From positions 1-42,215 of the forward strand of contig JBDKVA010000043.1 of the NCBI GenBank assembly GCA_039679375.1: DNA of 42,215 nucleotides, read 5' to 3'. The position numbers and the translations under genes were made by a program. Of the stretch, positions 16,813 to 24,915 are shown piece by piece. Source of the DNA: JBDKVA01 sp039679375. GTDB taxonomy: Bacteria; Bacillota; Clostridia; Acetivibrionales; DTU013. Position 1 is the first letter of the stretch; the number at the start of each line of letters is the position of its first letter. Below the pieces are notes generated by a model. That model did no database searches and was not told the DNA's origin. It saw nothing but the letters and a program-made list of their open reading frames with translations.

Positions 16813-17953
16813 ATCTTTACAGCCCGTCGTATTGCTAAATCAGAAAAGACTCATAGATAATTTTTTAAAGCTTGCAGCTATCAAAAGCTACTCTAAAGAA
16901 GAAAAGGCAGTTTCACATGCAATAATGGCTGAACTTAGCTCGTCTGGCATGGATTCGGACATAGAAGCAAGCATTGACACAATAGGCAATCTTCATGCAT
17001 TTCTGCCCGGCAATACCGAAGCTTTTGAACCGATCCTTTTCTGCTGCCATATGGATACGGTAAAACCGGGAGAAAGGATCGTGCCCGTGATGCACGACGG
17101 CATGATCATGTCTGATGGCACGAGTATACTTGGAGCTGATGACAAGGCAGGTATCGCTGCCGTATTGGAGCTTTTGCATGTACTGAATGAAAACCATATC
17201 GCTCACGGTGATATCGAGATCGTCTTTACCGTGATGGAGGAAGCTGGAATGTTAGGCGCTAAAAGCCTGGATTTTAATACAATACGCCCGCGCGTCGGAT
17301 ATGTCGTGGACGGCAGTATGAAGCCTGGATTTCTAGCAACGGCCGCTCCGTATAAAAACAGTATGCGTATTGTGATCAGAGGCGCGGCCGCACACGCAGG
17401 AGTGAGCCCTGAGAAAGGAGTCTCCTCCATCCAGGTAGCCGCAAAAGCTATAGCCGATATGAAGCTGCTCAGGATCGATGAATGCACTACGGCCAATATC
17501 GGAACGATATCAGGCGGCGTAAGCGATAATATCGTCTGCCCTGAGGTAACCATAAGCGCCGAGGTCAGAAGCCTTTACCCTGAAAGGCTGGAAAAGCAAA
17601 TCAGCCATATGCGTGAATGTATCCTGAATGCTGCCGCGGCATACGGAGCAGAAGCCGATATCCGGGTCTCAAAGCAGTACCCCGGCTACAGTATCCCTAT
17701 GGAGGATTTTATTGTACAATGTTTTAAGTATGCATGTGCAAGGGCCGGACTGGAATTCGGAACCTGCATCTCAGGCGGCGGCACGGACGCCAATATATTC
17801 AACATGTCCGGAATAAAGTCTGCAGTCGTGGGCACGGGCGTTAAAAATGCGCATACGCCAAAAGAAAGCATATCTGTAAATGACCTCGTCAGCACGGCCG
17901 CATTATTGATTGAACTGGCGGGAGCGGTAAAGCGAAGGCCGGCAGAGGCGTAA
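16799..17953 (+). CDS. M20-family metallopeptidase (PepT-like)
   Basis: A 384-residue di-zinc aminopeptidase or amidohydrolase. Visible metal and catalytic motifs: CCHMDTVKPG (first His ligand and Asp), LGADDKAG (bridging Asp), MEEAGMLGA (catalytic Glu pair), VVDGS (Asp ligand) and KNAHTPKE (final His). The dimerisation (lid) domain lies between, at about 185-290. PepT homologues cleave tripeptides; relatives cleave amide-linked sugar or amino-acid conjugates. It overlaps the MFS gene by 14 bp, with an AGGAGG inside that gene's end as its ribosome binding site. Its place in a sugar cluster suggests the imported compound or an intermediate has an amide or peptide bond. Confidence 0.9.
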   Translation: MENNESLQPVVLLNQKRLIDNFLKLAAIKSYSKEEKAVSHAIMAELSSSGMDSDIEASIDTIGNLHAFLPGNTEAFEPILFCCHMDTVKPGERIVPVMHDGMIMSDGTSILGADDKAGIAAVLELLHVLNENHIAHGDIEIVFTVMEEAGMLGAKSLDFNTIRPRVGYVVDGSMKPGFLATAAPYKNSMRIVIRGAAAHAGVSPEKGVSSIQVAAKAIADMKLLRIDECTTANIGTISGGVSDNIVCPEVTISAEVRSLYPERLEKQISHMRECILNAAAAYGAEADIRVSKQYPGYSIPMEDFIVQCFKYACARAGLEFGTCISGGGTDANIFNMSGIKSAVVGTGVKNAHTPKESISVNDLVSTAALLIELAGAVKRRPAEA

Positions 17954-18006
17954 TACTTATTCCGGAGAAAGCATATGCATTAATCATATTTAGGGAGTGA
18001 TCAATC

Positions 18007-19197
18007 ATGTCCTATACAAATTTCGTTTATCAGCAACCGACTGAAATCGTATTCGGAAAAAACAGCATTGAAGCCCTGGGAGAATTCGCTGTAAAATATG
18101 GAGCCAAAAAAGTTTTACTTGTGACCGGCGGCGAATCGGTCAGAAAGAGCGGCCTGCTCGATCAGGTCATCGACCGTCTTGAGGAAGCCGGGATCGGATA
18201 CAGTCTGCTTTTGGGCTGTACTCCGAATCCGCGCAGCACTTTTGTCGACACTGGAGCGGCAAAGTATAACAAAGAATGCTGCAATTTCATTCTCGCCGTC
18301 GGCGGCGGAAGTGTGATCGATGCTTCAAAAGCCATGGCAATGCTGGTGTCAAACCCGAATGAGGGCGGCATATGGCATTATATGAGCGGTAAAGGCCATT
18401 TTAAAAAGAATGCCATACCTGTAGCGGCGGTGCTGACACTCGCAGCTACAGGCTCTGAGTGTAATGATGGTTTTGTTATTTCAAATGATAAGACCCAGGA
18501 AAAAATGATTGGCTCACATAAGTCGGCAAAACCTGTTTTTTCAATATGTGACCCTGAATATACCTATACGGTGGGCAAATGGCAAACGGCATGCGGCGTC
18601 TCGGATATTATCAGCCACGTGCTTGAACAATACGTGTACAACGATGACACGGCCGACGTCAGCGACGGTATGTGTATCGGAATATTAAAATCCGTTATGA
18701 AATGGGGTCCCATAGCGCTGAAACATCCTGATAATTATGACGCCAGGGCTAACCTTATGTGGGCCAGCACAATAGGCCTGAACGGTATACTCGGCTCAGG
18801 GCATGGAGAAAATTGGGTCACGCACATGCTGGAGCACGCTCTGTCGGCTTTGTTTGACGTCTCGCACGGCGCCGGTCTCGCATGTCTTACGCCACGTTAT
18901 CTGGCGTTCATCAGTGAGCAGGATGGTGCAGGAAAGCTTGACCGCCTGGGGATCGAGCTGTTTGGCATGGAAAGTACAGATAAAAACATAAAAGCAGACA
19001 CAGTAAAGAGATTCTTTCGCTTCTTCCAGTCGCTTGGAATGCCTTTGACTCTTGGCGAATTAGTGAAAGCTGCAATAACATATGAGACGATAAATATGTT
19101 AGCGGAAAAAGCCTTGCCATGGGGGGCAATGGAAGTCGGCGGTTACAATCCATTTACTCTGGAGGATGCGAAGGAAGTCTTCAGGATGTGTATCTGA
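18007..19197 (+). CDS. iron-containing alcohol dehydrogenase (BdhA/YqhD-like)
   Basis: A 396-residue group III dehydrogenase. NAD(P)-binding loop VGGGSVIDASKAMA (about 97-110) and metal-ligand histidines in DIISHVLEQYV, EHALSALFDVSHGAG and GHGENWVTHMLEHA are visible. It likely reduces an aldehyde from the aldolase step to an alcohol to recycle NAD(P)H, acting opposite to the zinc dehydrogenase at 8207. GGGAG lies 9 nt before the ATG. It is the last gene of the cluster, followed by a strong terminator. Confidence 0.93.
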   Translation: MSYTNFVYQQPTEIVFGKNSIEALGEFAVKYGAKKVLLVTGGESVRKSGLLDQVIDRLEEAGIGYSLLLGCTPNPRSTFVDTGAAKYNKECCNFILAVGGGSVIDASKAMAMLVSNPNEGGIWHYMSGKGHFKKNAIPVAAVLTLAATGSECNDGFVISNDKTQEKMIGSHKSAKPVFSICDPEYTYTVGKWQTACGVSDIISHVLEQYVYNDDTADVSDGMCIGILKSVMKWGPIALKHPDNYDARANLMWASTIGLNGILGSGHGENWVTHMLEHALSALFDVSHGAGLACLTPRYLAFISEQDGAGKLDRLGIELFGMESTDKNIKADTVKRFFRFFQSLGMPLTLGELVKAAITYETINMLAEKALPWGAMEVGGYNPFTLEDAKEVFRMCI

Positions 19198-19243
19198 CGC
19201 ATGTCCATTTCGTGATTACAATAATAATTTCAGATATTTGATA

Positions 19244-19280
19244 GAACACCCTGCTTAAAACGAGCAGGGTGTTCTTCTTA
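19244..19280 (+). terminator. rho-independent terminator of the catabolic cluster
   Basis: A perfect 12-bp stem GAACACCCTGCT/AGCAGGGTGTTC (19244-19255 and 19263-19274) with a 7-nt loop, followed by a T-rich tract. It lies about 45 bp after the Fe-dehydrogenase stop. Confidence 0.9.
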
Positions 19281-19432
19281 TTCATTGAATATTTGTAATA
19301 TTAATGTAATTATTTTTTTTATGATTTTGTAGTAGAATAGGAGACTGTATTATAACTTTATTTCCATTATATTGTTTGGAATAACATTATATGGTCGTAA
19401 AATGTGAGCTATTTTGTAAAAGAGGAATAGAA

Positions 19433-20284
19433 ATGCTGAAATCATATTATTCAAATAATAAGGAAAGCCTGGTATACGATCGCTTTAAAAGTGATACATC
19501 TCTAGATTTGGACTTCCATCTTCATGATACCTTTGAAATTTACTTTTTCATCTCAGGGAATGTAAACTATATTATTGAAAAAAGAGTTTATTCATTGAAA
19601 TACGGCGATTTATTAATTATCAACAGTGATGAGGTGCACAAACCAACATTTCAATCCAATGAGGCATATGAAAGGATCACAATTCATTTTGATTCTGCTA
19701 TCCCAAATATGTTTAATATCAGCGGACAGAACCTTCTGAACTGCTTTGTCAACAGGCCCAAGGGTGAGAAAAATAAGACAAGCCTTAATAATAGGCAATT
19801 GGAACAAATAAGCAAGTTTTTTATTAAAATCGAGCAGGCCGAAAAAAATACAAATACCTGGTCAAGTCTTGTTAAACTCACCAGTTTCATAGAACTGCTT
19901 ATTTTCATAAATAGTATATATGATGAATCACAAATTAGAGATGAGCCGGAGTATATTCCCGAAAAGCTTGCGCCGGTTTTGAACTATATAAGAATGAATC
20001 TGACCAATGATCTATCATTAAAAACACTTGAGCAGACATTCTATATAAACAGGTATCATTTGTGCAAACTCGTTAAAAAATTTACTGGCTGCAGCTTGCA
20101 TGAATACATTATCAATGAAAGGATATCAAAAGCTAAGCTGCTGCTTTCAAGCGGTTCCAGCGTCACAGAGGCCTGTATAAGCTCCGGGTTCAATGATTAT
20201 TCAAATTTCATTCATATGTTTAAGAAATCCGTAGGCGTCACTCCGGACAGCTTCAGAAAATCAATTACTAATAATATGATTTAA
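19433..20284 (+). CDS. AraC-family transcriptional regulator
   Basis: A 283-residue protein. The N-terminal cupin-like sensor contains FHLHDTFEIYFFISGNVNYI, split here as FHLHDTFEIYF and FISGNVNYI, with GDLLIINSDEVHKP. Two C-terminal helix-turn-helix units follow, with LKTLEQTFYINRYHLCKLVK and VTEACISSGFNDYSNFIHMF, ending in the family's GVTPDSFRK. The ATG at 19433 has GAGG 7 nt upstream and is preferred to an earlier in-frame ATG at 19391. Such regulators of carbohydrate genes often act on the next gene; here that is the secreted beta-helix protein, 150 bp downstream. It is more A+T-rich than the catabolic cluster. Confidence 0.92.
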   Translation: MLKSYYSNNKESLVYDRFKSDTSLDLDFHLHDTFEIYFFISGNVNYIIEKRVYSLKYGDLLIINSDEVHKPTFQSNEAYERITIHFDSAIPNMFNISGQNLLNCFVNRPKGEKNKTSLNNRQLEQISKFFIKIEQAEKNTNTWSSLVKLTSFIELLIFINSIYDESQIRDEPEYIPEKLAPVLNYIRMNLTNDLSLKTLEQTFYINRYHLCKLVKKFTGCSLHEYIINERISKAKLLLSSGSSVTEACISSGFNDYSNFIHMFKKSVGVTPDSFRKSITNNMI

Positions 20285-20434
20285 ATAAAAATGCCAATTT
20301 AACCCATAATGCTGCCAAAAAACACCATGATTATGTCTCAATCCCGTTATAAAATTAACATTATAAAATAGCTATTTTACATTTTTCCATTATGGATCAA
20401 TTTACAAAATATTTAATTTTAGGAGAGTAAATCT

Positions 20435-22438
20435 ATGAAAAAATTTGTCAGTGTTCTTATGGCATTAGTAATGGTTTTTTTGTTTGCCATGTCTAACCTG
20501 CCGGTTTCTTATGCTTCGGAGCTGTCCACTATTTATGTTACAATGGATGCCAGTACTGCAACTCCTGGTTATCAATGCGATGGGGTTAAGGATCAGGAAG
20601 AGATTAATAAAGCAATCAATTATGTTCTTGCAAATAATACTCATGATACAATACACCTTGGGCCAGGCACCTATGATATAACCGATACCATCTACATGGG
20701 AGGCGTTGGAAACAGAAAAATCTATCTTGAAGGCGAAGGCGAAAGTACAGTACTCCTGCTGAACGAAGATGTAGCGTGGCCATATAACAAAGGTATGATC
20801 ATGCAGAGAAGCGAATCACTATTTAAAAATAATTTCTCCATCAGTAACTTTAAAATGGATGGCAACGCTTTGGATGCAAATAACAATCAAATCTTAATGT
20901 ATGCCAGAGAGACTGAAGATGAAGAATCAGATATTTTTACAATTAATTATTACGAGATAAATGGTAATCGATCCGAAGCCGGCAGGTATTGGTACGATCT
21001 GATGTTTTTTACAGGATGCAATGATTTTGAAGTTTATAATATGTATCTGATTAATAATTATAACGACGGGTTAAAGTTAAAAACCTGCAACAATGTTAAA
21101 TACTTCGGGAATACCATTTACAAGCTTGGTCACGATGGCCTTTATGCAAGTTATAGCGAAAACATTGAAGCATATGATAATACAATAACATGCAACATTA
21201 ACAGCGGCCTCAGGATATACAATTCAAGGATATGCAAGTTCCATGACAATACAATTTGGGCAGAAACTTCAGGAGGCAGCGGGATTGAAATCCAGCAGTA
21301 TGGCAGCCATACCGTGAATGGTGTCGAGGTTTACAATAACACTATACACGATACCATGCTTTCCGGCATATGGATATTCGGTACAAACGGCTTTACTGCA
21401 GCTCAAACAGGTAACGTGAATGTACACAATAATGTGATTTATAATACAGGCCGGAAATCATTACCTCCCCAAGGTGGACCCGGAGGCATTTTAGTATGCG
21501 GTTTTAATGCAACCATTGAAAACAACACAATCGATGACTGTTTCGGGTGGGGTATCGGCACTAAGGATGTTTATAGTGATACAGAGGTGCCGCCAGCGCT
21601 AACCTATGATATAAAGGTTAAAAATAATATTATAACGAATACAAAAACGCATTCACTGTCAGGCAATACAGATTGCGGAATATATAATCCTCCAATAAGC
21701 GGTGTTACACATAACTATACATTGGAATATAACTGTTTTTATGATGCTAATGATACTACTGATAAATACGATCGAAATGTGTTCTCCGAAACAGGATCAA
21801 TGGTCAATGATCCCCTGTACATCAATTCAGCAAACCGTGACTACCATCTGACGTCCCATTGCGGATGTTATGTGTCAGGCTCCTGGTCACTGGTCTCTAA
21901 TCAGGTATCACCGTGCATTGATGCAGGACATCCGCAATCAGATTATAATAATGAACCTGTGTATAACGGTAAAAGAATCAACATGGGCAGGTATGGCAAT
22001 ACGCCGGAAGCCTCCAAAAGCCCTTTTTGGCTGAAAAACTCTGTTACCGGCGAATATTTGCATAATACGAATACTCCCAACATTCTAGATCAGAGTCAGA
22101 AATATGTTGAGAGTGCCGGTTTAGTCCCTGAATATCACAGTTATAGATGGATACTGGTACAAGTTGGTGTAAACGAGTATAAAATAAGGAATTTCTGGCA
22201 GACCGAATATTTGAACAATCAGAGAAATCCGGGCCTCGTATACTGCAATAGTGATGACTACGGAGACGCTGCAAAATGGTATACGGAAAATCTGGGCAAT
22301 GACAGGGTCAAATTTAAAAATCACTGGTATCAGAATAGTAACTATTTTTTGTATGCAGCAGGTTCCAACAATATACAATGCGGTATTCCCGGTAACTCAG
22401 AAAGTGCTGTATGGATCATGGAGCCTGTGACAGAATAA
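20435..22438 (+). CDS. secreted right-handed parallel beta-helix protein
   Basis: A 667-residue exported protein with a clear signal peptide (about residues 1-27, cleavage near SYAS). From about residue 45 it shows the pectate-lyase-type start (DGVKDQEEINKAINYVL, HLGPGTYDITDTIYMGG) and then many parallel beta-helix coils with N-N-T/I ladders (YNNTIHDT, VHNNVIYNTG, IENNTIDD). The C-terminal 135 residues, WLKNSVTGEYLH onward, look like a ricin/beta-trefoil-type carbohydrate-binding domain. It probably binds or cleaves a polysaccharide outside the cell; the catalytic residues could not be assigned. AGGAGAG lies 8 nt before the ATG, with A+T-rich TTATAAAAT repeats upstream. Control by the adjacent AraC protein is likely. 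Confidence 0.88.
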   Translation: MKKFVSVLMALVMVFLFAMSNLPVSYASELSTIYVTMDASTATPGYQCDGVKDQEEINKAINYVLANNTHDTIHLGPGTYDITDTIYMGGVGNRKIYLEGEGESTVLLLNEDVAWPYNKGMIMQRSESLFKNNFSISNFKMDGNALDANNNQILMYARETEDEESDIFTINYYEINGNRSEAGRYWYDLMFFTGCNDFEVYNMYLINNYNDGLKLKTCNNVKYFGNTIYKLGHDGLYASYSENIEAYDNTITCNINSGLRIYNSRICKFHDNTIWAETSGGSGIEIQQYGSHTVNGVEVYNNTIHDTMLSGIWIFGTNGFTAAQTGNVNVHNNVIYNTGRKSLPPQGGPGGILVCGFNATIENNTIDDCFGWGIGTKDVYSDTEVPPALTYDIKVKNNIITNTKTHSLSGNTDCGIYNPPISGVTHNYTLEYNCFYDANDTTDKYDRNVFSETGSMVNDPLYINSANRDYHLTSHCGCYVSGSWSLVSNQVSPCIDAGHPQSDYNNEPVYNGKRINMGRYGNTPEASKSPFWLKNSVTGEYLHNTNTPNILDQSQKYVESAGLVPEYHSYRWILVQVGVNEYKIRNFWQTEYLNNQRNPGLVYCNSDDYGDAAKWYTENLGNDRVKFKNHWYQNSNYFLYAAGSNNIQCGIPGNSESAVWIMEPVTE

Positions 22439-22470
22439 GTGCGGACCCATATATTCGACCATAGGCAGGA

Positions 22471-22505
22471 GGGGTTGTTGCACTAGCCGTGCGACGGCCC
22501 CTTTT
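22471..22505 (+). terminator. probable terminator after the beta-helix gene
   Basis: A stem formed by GGGGTTGTTGCAC and GTGCGACGGCCCC (22471-22483 with about 22489-22501), including G-U pairs, followed by TTTT and an A+T-rich stretch. It starts about 30 bp after the stop codon. Confidence 0.55.
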
Positions 22506-22655
22506 ATACTCTCGATAAAACTTGCATTACTTATTTTTTAACAAAGATTCTATATATTCCTCGGATCAAGATATGTTTTTATTCTTAAGAGCTTTTCCTA
22601 TTTTATCTTCAGGATCGTTAAAGATAACAGCATTGCTCATATAGATTTAACTTGT

Positions 22656-23027
22656 TCATTTAGCAGGCTTTTTCAGGTTCTCTTCCACCCTGTATTTCAC
22701 TATTCTGCTTATCAGCTCAACAGGCAATGGTTTATCCAGCGGGAACTGAACGGAGCCTTTTGCATTTTTATATGCTTTTAGTTCATCCTTGAAAGCCTCG
22801 ATGCCGCTTGGCGTAGGATAAAATCCGATATGGTTCTTGAATGCAGCAAAATATACCAGGTTCCCATTCAAAGTGAATGCAGGCATCTGATAACTTATTT
22901 TTTCCTTTGCATCAGGAGCAGCTTCCTTGATGATCGTACGAATTTGTTCCAGCTTCTTTTGAGTCTCAGGAGGGAAATCCTTTATATACTCGTCAATAGA
23001 AGTAAATCCTTTTTTAACGCTTTCCAT
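22656..23027 (-). CDS. DUF1801 (YdhG-like) protein
   Basis: A 123-residue cytoplasmic protein with the DUF1801 pattern: TIDEYI-like opening (SIDEYIKDFPPETQKKLEQI), EKISYQMPAFTLNG, LVYFAAFKNHIGFYPTPSG and GSVQFPLDKPLP. Bacillus YdhG was proposed as an intracellular iron chaperone, but for most members no role is settled. It stands alone, 98 bp downstream of the ABC exporter gene on the same strand, with only a weak ribosome binding site (GAGCGGG far from the ATG). Confidence 0.88.
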   Translation of the reverse strand: MESVKKGFTSIDEYIKDFPPETQKKLEQIRTIIKEAAPDAKEKISYQMPAFTLNGNLVYFAAFKNHIGFYPTPSGIEAFKDELKAYKNAKGSVQFPLDKPLPVELISRIVKYRVEENLKKPAK

Positions 23028-23124
23028 TACCGCACCCGCTCTCTTTTTTAAGTAATCCCATATATATTATATCCGGCACCAATAAGTTCACAAGCACTTT
23101 ACATGAATAAGCACAACTTCACTT

Positions 23125-24915
23125 TCAGTGCAATAGGGTTGCTGTACATGCATCGTTTCCGTACCAGAGCTGGCGCATTTCCTCACAGGTTTCCAGCAGC
23201 TCGTTCAGGCTGCCCTGGGCTTCCACACGGCCGTCTTTCAGTACAATGATTTGGTCTGCCCTTCTCAGTGCAGCTTTACGGTGCGACACAACAAGACATG
23301 TTGCATCACTCCGTTCGAAGACACGCTCCCACAAGGTTTGCTCAGTCTCAACATCCAAAGCGCTGGAAAGATCGTCAAACACCAGCAGGTCGGACTGTCT
23401 TACAAACATCCGTGCGGCGGCAGCCCTCTGCATCTGTCCACCCGACAGTTTAACGCCCTTCGGTCCGACTTTCGTAGACAAACCATCCTCCAACTGTTCC
23501 AGATCACGCTCCATCACGGCAAGCCTTATTGCCTGCCGGATATCTTCATCTTCCGCCTCCAGTCCCATCAATATATTATCACGCAAAGAATCGCTGAATA
23601 AACGTGGAATTTGCGCCGTGTACGCACTTTGCGGCGGAATAAAGAAATCCCCCGGATTCTCAATAAGCCGGCCATTCCAATAAATCTCCCCGGTATCTTT
23701 AGGCAAAAGTCCCAGCATCGTCCTCAGTAAAGTGGTCTTGCCCGAACCGTTCCGCCCTGTGATCACATTAAAGGAACCCTTGCGCAACGTAATATTTACC
23801 CCTTTTATTCCATTATCGGTTTTTGGATATATATAGCTGAGGTCTTTTACAACAAGCTCCTGCAGTTCTGCTTCGGCCGTTCTTTTTTTATACTGCACTT
23901 TCGGAAGCGTTCCATCCAGATAGACCGGTTCCCGCTCCACCAATGCCCTGGGGTTTGCCCCTTCCATAAGCCGGTTCATCCGCTCCACGGATACGCCGAT
24001 CTGTTTATAGCGGGCTACCAGCATACCTATGAAAGCGGTAAATTCGCTTATAAACTGAAGATAAAAAATAAATAAAGCAAAATCTCCCACTGTAAATGTC
24101 CGGTCACGTATGGCCTGTCCCGCCAGGATGAGGATGGCGCTTGTTCCGATATTGGCGGCATTTCGAAACACCGAACCAAGTATTTCATTGAATAGCCGGT
24201 CCTTGAGTGAAACCTTCCTGCGCTCCTCATTCAACTCATGGAAGTGATGTATCACATCCTTTTCAGCTGCTGCAACTTTCACTGCCTGAACCGAGCCGAA
24301 CAGCTCGCCTATAAATCCCGAAACAATACCTGTAGCCTTACGGCTTGCCCGCCTGTACATCTCCACTTTTTTACTAGCCGCGTTGGATACCGCGCCTACC
24401 ACAATAAACGGCGCTATGGCCAGAACTGTTATTACCGCGTCGACCCGGCACATCATAACGATTGCAATCACAGTAAACAGCAGCATTCCTTGCAGGTTAT
24501 TCAACCATAAGGCAAACAACGGCAATTCAAATACATCCCCGCGAAAACGGCTGAGGGCTTCACCCGGGGAATCCGGCAATGCTTTTGCACCGGGCCGTTT
24601 AAGAATATGTTTAAGCATGTTGCGTCTCAGCAAGGTCATATTATGAACAAAGAATGGCACATTTGACCGCACTAGACCGAAGATTCCCAGGAAACGTCCC
24701 AATTCGCATATAAACAGGAAGACTACCAGTGTCAGCACATTAAAGCGGGCGGCAGCTTCTCCTGACACTGTATTGAAAAACTCCCGCAAGACCAGTCCGG
24801 GCGCCTGGTTAGCCAGCATAAGAACAAACATGGAAACAAGATTGAGCACCCATAAGCCAGGGCGAAAACGAATCATATCAAGGACAACCCGCCATGGAGA
24901 AAGTTTCTTAGTCAT
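23125..24915 (-). CDS. ABC exporter half-transporter, degenerate-site partner 1
   Basis: A 596-residue fused membrane and ATPase protein. The membrane part (about 1-310) has six hydrophobic segments. The nucleotide-binding domain shows Walker A TGRNGSGKTT, Q-loop TAQIPR, an intact signature KLSGGQMQR, Walker B LLVFDDLSSALD with Asp in place of the catalytic Glu, and switch His in VVSHRKA. The defective Walker B complements the defective signature of the gene at 24912-26663, so the two form a heterodimer with one working ATP site. The start overlaps the partner's stop by 4 bp (ATGA). The substrate, a drug, peptide or lipid, is unknown. Confidence 0.92.
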   Translation of the reverse strand: MTKKLSPWRVVLDMIRFRPGLWVLNLVSMFVLMLANQAPGLVLREFFNTVSGEAAARFNVLTLVVFLFICELGRFLGIFGLVRSNVPFFVHNMTLLRRNMLKHILKRPGAKALPDSPGEALSRFRGDVFELPLFALWLNNLQGMLLFTVIAIVMMCRVDAVITVLAIAPFIVVGAVSNAASKKVEMYRRASRKATGIVSGFIGELFGSVQAVKVAAAEKDVIHHFHELNEERRKVSLKDRLFNEILGSVFRNAANIGTSAILILAGQAIRDRTFTVGDFALFIFYLQFISEFTAFIGMLVARYKQIGVSVERMNRLMEGANPRALVEREPVYLDGTLPKVQYKKRTAEAELQELVVKDLSYIYPKTDNGIKGVNITLRKGSFNVITGRNGSGKTTLLRTMLGLLPKDTGEIYWNGRLIENPGDFFIPPQSAYTAQIPRLFSDSLRDNILMGLEAEDEDIRQAIRLAVMERDLEQLEDGLSTKVGPKGVKLSGGQMQRAAAARMFVRQSDLLVFDDLSSALDVETEQTLWERVFERSDATCLVVSHRKAALRRADQIIVLKDGRVEAQGSLNELLETCEEMRQLWYGNDACTATLLH

